Assembly: GCA_030340625.1 (NCBI GenBank) | Contig: JAOPHQ010004320.1 | Location: 44,533-108,532, forward strand | Reading direction: 5' to 3' | Length of the DNA: 64,000 nt | Source: Merluccius polli | Taxonomy: Eukaryota; Chordata; Actinopteri; Gadiformes; Merlucciidae | Part shown: piece by piece, positions 50,310-62,300 of the stretch | Layout of the letters: each line of letters starts with the position of its first letter | How positions within the stretch are numbered: the first letter of the stretch is position 1 | Notes under the pieces: model-generated | What the model was told of the DNA's origin: nothing | The model's database searches: none | The model's input: the letters and a program-made list of their open reading frames with translations, nothing else | Made by a program: the position numbers and the translations under genes

Positions 50310-53300
50310 TGTAAATCTGTTAGAGGTCTTCTGATGAGGAGCCTTGTGGTGGGACTGTTTGCACATTGAGTCCAACTGACCTGAGAGTCTCCAGTGTACA
50401 GTGTGGACTCCCCAGTCCAGCAGAGAGCAGCTTCACTCCTGAATCCTGCAGATCATTGGTACTCAGGTCCAGCTCTCTCAGACTAGAGGAGTTGGAGCTG
50501 AGAACTGAGGCCAGAGCTTCACAGCACAACTCTGACAGATTACAGCCATTCAGCCTTTCATGATCAAAAGATACAAACATTAATTATTATAGGTTTCATG
50601 GAAATCACAGAAATATATTTAATAGAGCCCGACCGATATGGGATTTTTAAGGCCGATACCGATACAAATATTTGATGATTTAAAAATCCGATATTCCGAT
50701 ATATCGGCTGATATATATATTTTAAAAAGAAATTCCAGAAACCTGTAACAAAACAAACAGATTTCCCTAACATTAGTTATATGTAGTTATTTATGAGTCC
50801 TCGCTAAAATAATAGGATAATGCAGTGAACACACTTCACTGATGGGTCACACCGCGAGAGACATGAGCAGCAGGGGGCGCTTTGGCCGCTGACTGCCGTC
50901 GCCAGGGGGGCGGGGCTTCAAGCAGCCAGGGGGCGGGGCTTCAAGCAGCACTGCAGACATCAAGTTCGGTTGCGCCCATTGCAATATCAAGTTTGTAGTA
51001 GAGCTATTTGGCAGGCCGGCGTGACAAGCATGTTCAAATAACAATTTACACGTTTCCCCTGTTTTTTATTTAGTAATCAAAATAACAGAAATGGAGATAA
51101 AGCATTATAAAGTGCAAAACACACTGCCGCCGCGGCGCGTCTATGACACAAGTGCACCGTAGCCCACAGGAATATAGTCGTCTCCGGAGCAGAAGGAAAA
51201 CTAAAGAAAAGGAAAAAGCGCCTTTTCGGCGGCACTTGATGCGCGGCGACGCTGTGAAATAGGACAGTGGCGTGAAGTGTAGCGGGTTGCTGCTTCGCAC
51301 CGACGCCGCTCATTTGCATAAAGTTAAACTAATTTCAACTCTCCGCGTCGCGCTGCTCGCTGATATAACATGAATTAATACTGAAGCATTACATTTATCA
51401 CATTGAGTCCAACTGACCTGAGAGTCTCCAGTCTACAGTGTGGACTCCCCAGTCCAGCAGAGAGCAGCTTCACTCCTGAATCCTGCAGATCATTGGTACT
51501 CAGGTCCAGCTCTCTCAGACTAGAGGAGTTGGAGCTGAGAACTGAGGCCAGAGCTTCACAGCCTCTCTCTGACAGATTACAGCCATTCAGCCTTTCATGA
51601 TCAAAAGATACAAACATTAATTATTATAGGTTTCATGCAAATATCTTGTAAACATTATGCAAAACTGCAACGTTTAATTCCTTAATTTCTATCTGCTGAT
51701 ATTTACTACTGTGGAGGGTGTGTGTGGAGTGTGTGTTGTTGATGGCTGGTTTACAGCCTCACCTGGCCTGATGGCCTGAGTCAGACTGATTGGACTCTGG
51801 CTGGGTGGGGCTGCACACCTGGGGTGCAGAGTAACCATGGCACCCAGGATAAACCAGCCATCACCACACACACTCGAGGAGGAGCCGCTGTCATGGCAGG
51901 TAGTTACATCAGCCATCTCCAGTAAACACACTTTGCAACAACATCTACCCGTGTCCTGTGTCGGAGGGCCCCGGAAAACCACTTAGGTGGCGTGTGGTCA
52001 GGACCAACCCTGCCACACTGGCGCCCAATGTGGGGCTCCTCCTCAACATATAAATTGGTATAAAGCTAAATTAATTAACATAAATTCTCACTTCTTCATT
52101 CCTTTAAATCAACTCTTATATTTAGACCCCATAATGTCCAGTAAACAATTTAATTAATTTAATTTATATTGAACACACAAAGTCATGGATTTGGCTTTCA
52201 AATGCAAAACAGATGATAGTTAATGAATTACATGTTATTAGTGAACCTACAGAGATGTTTTGTATATTATTATAACTTTTATATTCTAGTATTATGTATA
52301 TTGTGTTGTGTGTATTGTAATACATGTTATTAGTGAACCTACAGAGATGTTTAGTATATTATTATAACATTTATATTCTAGTATTATGTATAGTGTTGTG
52401 TATATTGTAATACATGTTATTAGTGAACCTACAGAGATGTTTTGTATATTATTCTAACTTTTATATTCTAGTATTATGTATATTGTGGTGTGTGTATTGT
52501 AATACATGTTATTAGTGAACCTACAGAGATGTTTTGTATATTATTATAACTTTTATATTCTAGTATTATGTATATTGTGTTGTGTGTATTGTAATACATG
52601 TTATTAGTGAACCTACAGAGATGTTTTGTATATTATTATAACTTTTATATTCTAGTATTATGTATACTGTGTTGTGTGTATTGTAATACATGTTATTAGT
52701 GAACCTACAGAGATGTTTTGTATATTATTATAACTTTTATATTCTAGTATTATGTATATTGTGTTGTGTGTATTGTAATACATGTTATTAGTGAACCTAC
52801 AGAGATGTTTTGTATATTATTATAACTTTTATATTCTAGTATTATGTATATTGTGTTGTGTGTATTGTAATACATGTTATTAGTGAACCTACAGAGATGT
52901 TTTGTATATTATTATAACTTTTATATTCTAGTATTATGTATATTGTGTGGTGTGTATTGTAATACATGTTATTAGTGAACCTACAGATATGTTTTAGAGT
53001 CTTTAAACACTGGCAGCAGCCTCAGAAGAGCCTTCTCTGAAGCACGGTATTTCTTCAGGTCAAACACATCCAGCTCCTCTTCTGATGTCAGTAAGATGAA
53101 GACCAGAGCTGACCACTGAGCAGAGGAGAGAGATGTTGTGGAGAGACTTCCTGATGTCAGGTACTGTTGGATCTCCTTCAATAGAGAACGGTCGTTCAGC
53201 TCATTCAGACAGTGGAACAGATTGATGCTTCTCTCTGGAGAGAGATCTTCACCTATCTTCTTCTTGATGTAGCTGACTGTTCTTTGATTGGTCCGTGACT

Positions 53301-56300
53301 TACGTCCTGTCTTTTGTAGCAAGCCTCGTAGGAGAGTCTGATTGGAGAGGCCCAGGAGGAAGCGGAGGAACAAGTCCAGGTGTCCGTTCTCACTCAGTAA
53401 GGCCTTGTCCACAGCACTCTGGTAGAGGAGGAGGTCATATCTCCTGGAGGTTGGTTGTTGTTCTGAGAGTAGGTTGACACCAGTGTTTCTGAAGGACAGA
53501 AAGACATGAAGGGCAGCCAGAAACTCCTGGATGCTCAGATGGACAAAGCAGAAGACCTTGTCCTGGTACAGCCCACACTCCTCTTTAAAGATCTGAGTGA
53601 ACACTCCTGAGTACACTGAGGCAGCTCTGATATCGATGTCACACTCCTCCAGGTCTGCCTGGTAGAAGATCAGGTTGCCTTTCTCCAGCTGGTTAAAAGC
53701 CAGTTTTCCCAGAGAACCAATGATCTCCTTGCTCTCTGAGCTCCAGTGTGGATCTGCTTCAGCTCTCCCATGATACTTCCTGTCCCCCTGTATGGACTGA
53801 ACCCTCAGGAAGTGGCTGTACATCTGAGTCACAGTGTTGGGTATCTCTTCTCCTTCCTGGTGTGTTGTGATGAAGTCCTCCAGAACTGTAGCAGTGATCC
53901 AACAGATGACGGGGATGTGACACATGATGTGGAGGCTTCGAGATTTCTTGACATGGGAGATGATTTTCCTGGCCAGCGTCTCATCTCTGAATCTCTTCCT
54001 GAAGTATTCCTCCTTCTGTGGGTCGGTGAACCCTCTCACCTCTGTCACCATGCCAACACACTCAGCAGGGATCTGATTGGCTGCCGCAGGGCGTGTGGTT
54101 ATCCAGATGCGGGCGGAGGGAAGCAGGTCGCCCCTGATGAGGTTTGTCAGCAGCACGTCCACCGAGGTCGGCGCTGTGACATCAGTCCAGATCCGGTTCT
54201 TCTGGAAGTCCAGAGGAAGTCGACACTCATCCAGACCATCCAAGATGAAGACAACTTGGAACCGGTCGTATCTGCAGATTCCTGCTTCTTTGGTTTCAAT
54301 AAAGAAGTGATGAAGAAGTCCCACCAAGCTGAACTCTTTCCCTTTCAGTAAATTCAGCTCTCTGAAAGTGAAGGGAAATGTGAAGTGTATGTCCTGGTTG
54401 GCTTTGCCTTCAGCCCAGTCCAGAGTGAACTTGTGTGTTAAGATGGTTTTACCGATGCCGGCCACTCCAGTTGTCATTATCGTTCTGATTGGTTGATCTT
54501 GTCCAGGTAAGGGTTTAAAGATGTCTTCACATTTGATTGGTGTTTCCTCCTTGGCTGGTTTCCTGGAAGCTGCTTCAATCAGTCTGACCTCATGTTCCTG
54601 GTTGACGTCTCCACTGTCTCCCTCTATGATGAAGAGCTCTGTGTAGATCTCATTCAGAGGTGTTGCTTGTCCTGCTTTAGCGACTCCTTCAAACACACGC
54701 TGGGTCTTCTCCTTCAGATGAGACCTGAGTTCTGAATAAAGAAACAACAGAAGTCATCAGTCAGGATGTTAACGTGAGCGGCTCCACCTCGTTTCTTTAC
54801 TGTTGGCTTGTTGGATGAAATAGTCCTCAACTATTTAAATGTAATCAATCAAAAAATGATCAGCAACACCACCATCAGATCCAAAGGTGTGTACAGTTTT
54901 TAATCTAAAGTTTGATAGAAACATATCTCCCATTATGTAATTTAGTCTGTACTGTATATTACAGCTGTGAAAATAAGAGTCTATTATAGTCTGGCAGACC
55001 AGACCCACATCAGGAAGATGTAAGGTCTGCTCAGCTCCATCGGCAGTGTGGGATAAACGGTTGTCTTTCAAGTTCCCTCTGCACGCAATAGGATAGCGCT
55101 GCAACCAATCAGAGCAACGAAGAAGGTGACGTAGTCATGGCGACGGCTCTGACTACGTAATTAATCAAAACTCCAAATACATATTTCTTTTCGAGGAAAG
55201 ACTTCAGTGCCGTTCTTTGTTCTTTTCTCAAATAAAATGTTAACTTCAAGTCTTGAAGAGTCGGCCAAAGCCGAGTGGAGAGACAGCCGTTCGCCAGCAG
55301 CAGCAGCCGTTGTTTACCTCTGACACGGAACCTTCGCAACTCTGTCGTCATGGTAACCCGGCTTCCGACTCCGCCCCTCACGCTGTGATTGGTCAGACAT
55401 ACTTTGTGTTTCCAGCACCAAAAAGCCGACGGAGCCGTGCTAGACCCACCTAGCTGCAAATACATGTGCTGCCACTAGGGGGCGTCTAGAGCTCTAGGCT
55501 AAGTCTATTACTGATTTGTTTCAAAATAAGAGTCTCTTACTGCTCTGCAGAATGTCGGCCGGCTCCTCCTGCTTCAGGCAGAGCACTGCGATGTCTCCAA
55601 CTCCCTCTATGGTGCGCTTCCTCTGCTCCTCTTCTTCACCATCCGCCACCTCCTCCTCCTCCGCCCTCTGACTCTCTGAGCATTGTGGGTAATCTGGGAA
55701 GTGACCCCTCCAGAGCACACATATCACACATATCATCTGATAAGTACAGTCTGATGTCTTAGTCTGTTTTCTGATCTGTTTGAAGCTCCTCCCTCTTCTT
55801 ACTCGAGGGGCGTCCATCTTTAAATTGAGGAGATGATTCATAGGGCTGAGCCCAAATATTACAATAATTGTTCAATTCAGCATTTGAATGCTTTGCTGTC
55901 CAGTGTGAGAATGTGATAGACTTTAACCTAACTGGTTGTAATATCATATATAATATACAGTATATGTAGTTGTGGAGTGTGTGTGTGGAGTGTGTGTTGT
56001 TGGTGGCTGGTTTACAGCCTCACCCGGCCTGAGTCAGACTGATTGGACTCTGGCTGGGTGGGGCTGCACACCTGTGGTGCAGAGTAACCATGGCACCCAG
56101 GATAAACCATCCATCACCACACACTCGAGGAGGAGCTGGTGTTGAGGTGGCTGGTGGCTCCGGTGCGGTTTTGGGCAGCCCTTCCGTGTCCCTTCCTGGG
56201 CGGAGGAGCCCCACATTGGGCGCCAGTGTGGCAGGGTTGGTCCTGACCACACGCCACCTAAGTGGTTTTCCGGGGCCCTCCGACACAGGACACGGGTAGA

Positions 56301-59300
56301 TGTTGTTGCAAAGTGTGTTTACTGGAGATGGCAGGTGGTATTTGCCGAGCTGATGTAACTACCTGCCATGACAGGGGCTCCTCCTGGGGGTGTGTGGTGA
56401 TGGCTGGTTTATCCTGAGTGTGTGGTGATGGCTGGTTTATCCTGAGTGTGTGGTGATAGCTGGTTTATCCTGGGTGTGTGTGGTGATGGATGGTTTATCC
56501 TGGGTGCCATGATTGCTCTGCACCACAGGTGTGCAGCCCCACCCAGCCAGAGTCCAATCAGTCTGACTAAGGCCAGGTGAGGCTGTAAACCAGCCATCAA
56601 CAACACACTCCACACACCTCCACAGTAGTGAATATCAGCTGATAGAAATGCGATTCTGCAGCAGTGGTCTCCGCCGCTCCAATTCAGGCAGAGAAAGATT
56701 CACACCATGAATTCACTTTGGGGCGTCCATCTTTAAAGTGAATACAATGATCTATAGACCAGTCACTCTTCATGGAGACGAGGGTACAGAGTCTGGGAAA
56801 TGGTTGTAACTAGAGCTGTGATGATAACCACATCACTAGAGCTGTGATGATAACCACACCACTAGGGCTGTGATGATAACCACACCACTAGGGCTGTGAT
56901 GATAACCACACCACTAGAGCTGTGATGATAACCACACCACTAGGACTGTGATGATAACCACACCACTAGAGCTGTGATGATAACCACACCACTAGAGCTG
57001 TGATGATAACCACACCACTAGAGCTGTGATGATAACCACACCACTAGGGCTGTGATGATAACCACACCACTAGAGCTGTGATGATAACCACATCACTAGG
57101 GCTGTGATGATAACCACACCACTAGGACTGTGATGATAACCACACCACTAGGGCTGTGATGATAACCACACCACTAGGACTGTGATGATAACCACACCAC
57201 TAGGGCTGTGATGATAACCACACCACTAGGGCTGTGATGATAATCACAGCCCTAGTGCTGTGATGATAACCACACCACTAGGGCTGTGATGATAATCACA
57301 CCACTAGGGCTGTGATGATAATCACACCACTAGGGCTGTGATGATAATCACAGCCCTAGTGCTGTGATGATAACCCCACCACTAGGGCTGTGATGATAAC
57401 CACATCACTAGAGCTGTGATGATAACCACACCACTAGGGCTGTGATGATAACCACATCACTAGGGCTGTGATGATAACCACACCACTAGAGCTGTGATGA
57501 TAACCACACCACTAGAGCTGTGATGATAACCACACCACTAGGGCTGTGATGATAACCACACCACTAGGACTGTGATGATAACCACACCACTAGAGCTGTG
57601 ATGATAACCACACCACTAGGGCTGTGATGATAACCACACCACTAGAGCTGTGATGATAACCACATCACTAGGGCTGTGATGATAACCACATCACTAGAGC
57701 TGTGATGATAACCACACCACTAGGGCTGTGATAACCACACCACTAGGGCTGTGATGATAACCACACCACTAGAGCTGTGATAACCACATCACTAGAGCTG
57801 TGATGATAACCACACCACTAGAGCTGTGATGATAACCACACCACTAGGGCTGTGATGATAACCACATCACTAGGGCTGTGATGATAACCACACCACTAGG
57901 GCTGTGATGATAACCACACCACTAGAGCTGTGATGATAACCCCACCACTAGGGCTGTGATAACCACATCACTAGAGCTGTGATGATAACCACACCACTAG
58001 GGCTGTGATGATAACCACACCACTAGGGCTGTGATGATAACCACACCACTAGGGCTGTGATAACCACATCACTAGGGCTGTGATAACCACACCACTAGAG
58101 CTGTGATGATAACCACATCACTAGGGCTGTGATGATAACCACACCACTAGAGCTGTGATGATAACCACATCACTAGGGCTGTGATAACCACACCACTAGG
58201 GCTGTGATGATAACCACATCACTAGGGCTGTGATGATAACCACACCACTAGGGCTGTGATGATAACCACACCACTAGGGCTGTGATAACCACACCACTAG
58301 GACTGTGATGATAACCACACCACTAGGGCTGTGATAACCACACCACTAGAGCTGTGATGATAACCACACCACTAGGACTGTGATGATAACCACACCACTA
58401 GAGCTGTGATGATAACCACACCACTAGGGCTGTGATGATAACCACACCACTAGGGCTGTGATAACCACACCACTAGGGCTGTGATGATAACCACACCACT
58501 AGGGCTGTGATGATAACCACACCACTAGGACTGTGATGATAACCACACCACTAGGGCTGTGATAACCACACCACTAGGGCTGTGATGATAACCACACCAC
58601 TAGGACTGTGATGATAACCACACCACTAGGGCTGTGATGATAACCACACCACTAGGGCTGTGATAACCACACCACTAGGGCTGTGATAACCACACCACTA
58701 GGACTGTGATAACCACACCACTAGGGCTGTGATGATAACCAGTTAGGTTTCATCACTATTCATCCTTTATTCAAGGACGTCTGGAGAAACTAAACTTCAG
58801 TTGCTCACCACTTGAGCTTCGCACGCGAGGAGGGACGGTCCATCCAACATGTGGGGGATTTATTTAGTGTGCGTCTGATTATTATTAACTATTTCTAGAC
58901 TTACTTGTGATAACGTTCAGTGTAATACATACACACAACTCCAAGGAATAACAGACAAGCATTCAGTAAAGTTGGGGTTAGATTTGAACTTCTCTTGTGT
59001 GGTAGTGCCCATACAGTGGCTGGCCGCTAGCCGCTTGACATTAGATCAACAATGGCCACCAAACGGTACGTCGCTATTTGGGCACATTTTGTCTTTGAGC
59101 CACATGACGAGGAGCAGCCGGCGGACTTGGAAGAGGCAATATGCTGCACTGGTAGAAAACACATATCCATCCCACGAGGAAATAGTCAAATCTAAGATCA
59201 CAACCTCATCTAGCCAAGTGAAGACGAGCTAATGCTCTGTCCTGTCACCATAATATCCTATGTATTTAGAGGATTCAATCATAATATCCTGTTTATTTAG

Positions 59301-62300
59301 AGGATTCAATCATAATATCCTGTTTATTTAGAGGATTCAATCATAATATCCTGTTTATTTAGAGGATTCAATCATAATATCCTATGTATTTAGAGGATTC
59401 AATCATAATATCCTGTTTATTTAGAGGATTCAATCATAATGTCATATTTATTTAGAGGATTCAATCATAATATCCGATGTATTCAGAGGATTCAATCTTA
59501 ATATCCTGTTTATTTAGAGGATTCAATCATAATATCCGATGTATTTAGAGGATTCAATCATAATATCCTGTTTATTTAGAGGATTCAATCATAATGTCAT
59601 ATTTATTTAGAGGATTCAATCTTAATATCCTGTTTATTTAGAGGATTCAATCATAATATCCGATGTATTTAGAGGATTCAATCATAATATCCTGTTTATT
59701 TAGAGGATTCAATCATAATGTCATATTTATTCAGAGGATTCAATCATAATATATTTATTTAGAGGATTCAATCATAATATCCTATTTATTTAGAGGATTC
59801 AATCATAATATCCTATTTATTTAGAGGATTCAATCATAATATCCTATTTATTTAGAGGATTCAATCATAATATATTTATTTAGAGGATTCAATCTTAATA
59901 TCCGATGTATTTAGAGGATTCAATCATAATATCCTATTTATTTAAAGGATACAATCATAATATCCTATTTATTTAGAGGATTCAATCATAATATCCTATT
60001 TATTTAGAGGATTCAATCTTAATATCCGATGTATTTAGAGGATTCAATCATAATATCCTGTTTATTTAGAGGATTCAATCATAATGTCATATTTATTTAG
60101 AGGATTCAATCTTAATATCCTGTTTATTTAGAGGATTCAATCATAATATCCGATGTATTTAGAGGATTCAATCATAATATCCTGTTTATTTAGAGGATTC
60201 AATCATAATGTCATATTTATTCAGAGGATTCAATCATAATATATTTATTTAGAGGATTCAATCATAATATCCTATTTATTTAGAGGATTCAATCATAATA
60301 TCCTATTTATTTAGAGGATTCAATCATAATATATTTATTTAGAGGATTCAATCATAATATCCTATTTATTTAGAGGATTCAATCTTAATATCCGATGTAT
60401 TTAGAGGATTCAATCATAATATCCTATTTATTTAAAGGATAATATCCTATTTATTTAGAGGATTCAATCATAATATCCTATTTATTTAAAGGATTCAATC
60501 ATAATATCCTATTCATTTAGAGGATTCAATCATAATATCCTATTTATTTAGAGGATTCAATCATAATATCCGATGTATTTAGAGGATTCAATCATAATAT
60601 CCTATTTATTTAGAGGATTCAATCATAATATCCAATGTATTTAGAGGATTCAATCATAATATCCTATTCAATTTAGAGGATTCAATCATAATATCCTATT
60701 CAATTTAGAGGATTCAATCTTAATATCCTATTTATTTAGAGGATTCAATCATAATATCCTATTCAATCATAGAGGATTCAATCATAATATCCTATGTATT
60801 TAGAGGATTCAATCATAATATCCTATTCAATTTAGAGGATTCAATCATAATATCCTATGTATTTAGAGGATGCAATCATAATATCTGATGTATTCAGAGG
60901 ATTCAATCTTAATATCCTATTTATTTAGAGGATTCAATCATAATATCCGATGTATTTAGAGGATTCAATCATAATATCCTATTTATTTAGAGGATTCAAT
61001 CATAATATCCAATGTTTTTAGAGGATTCAATCATAATATCCTATGTATTTAGAGGATTCAATCATAATATCCTATTTATTTAGAGGATTCAATCATAATA
61101 TCCAATGTATTTAGAGGATTCAATCATAATATCCTATTTATTTAGAGGATTCAATCATAATATCCTATTTATTTAGAGGATTCAATCATAATATCCAATG
61201 TATTTAGAGGATTCAATCATAATATCCAATGTATTTAGAGGATTCAATCATAATATCCTATTAAATTTAGAGGATTCAATCATAATTATTATTATTATTA
61301 TTATTATTATGAGGCCTTTTACAACCTGAATTGAGATTTGAATCCTGAATTGAGATTTGAATCCCTACTGATCAAACTGTATTCCAGTATTCAGGCTCAG
61401 CTCTACTGTATCACATTCTTTAGTTTAAACATGCTGATCGCTGCTTTGGTCTGCCGGGTCATTCACTCAGTAAGGAACCTTCCTAAGCTAGGAACCTTCC
61501 TCAGTTAGGAACCTTCCTCAGTAAGGAACCTTCCTCAGTAAGGAACCTTCCTAAGCTAGGAACCTTCCTAACCTAGGAACCTTCCTCAGTAAGGAACCTT
61601 CCTAAGCTCGGAACCTTCCTCAGAAAGGAACCTTCCTCAGTAAGGAACCTTCCTAAGCTAGGAACCTTCTTAAGCTAGGAACCTTCCTCGGTAAGGAACC
61701 TTCCTAAGCTAGGAACCTTCCTCAGAAAGGAACCTTCCTCAGTAAGGAACCTTCCTAAGCTAGGAACCTTCTTAAGCTAGGAACCTTCCTCAGTAAGGAA
61801 CCTTCCTAAGCTAGGAACCTTCCTCAGTAAGGAACCTTCCTCAGTAAGGAACCTTCCTAAGCTAGGAACCTTCTTAAGCTAGGAACCTTCCTCAGTAAGG
61901 AACCTTCCTAAGCTAGGAACCTTCCTAAGCTAGGAACCTTCCTCAGTAAGGAACCTTCCTAAGCTAGGAACCTTCCTAAGCTAGGAACCTTCCTCAGTAA
62001 GGAACCTTCCTCAGTAAGGAACCTTCCTAAGCTAGGAACCTTCCTCAGTAAGGAACCTTCCTCAGTAAGGAACCTTCCTAAGCTAGGAACCTTCTTAAGC
62101 TAGGAACCTTCCTCAGTAAGGAACCTTCCTAAGCTAGGAACCTTCCTCAGTAAGGAACCTTCCTCAGTAAGGAACCTTCCTAAGCTAGGAACCTTCTTAA
62201 GCTAGGAACCTTCCACAGTAAGGAACCTTCCTCAGTAAGGAACCTTCCTAAGCTAGGAACCTTCTTAAGATAGGAACCTTTCTCAGTAAGGAACCTTCCT

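Noticed and set aside
53746..54351. 201-codon plus-strand frame
   Set aside because: It is antisense to the NACHT exon, whose motifs and splice sites are clear on the minus strand.
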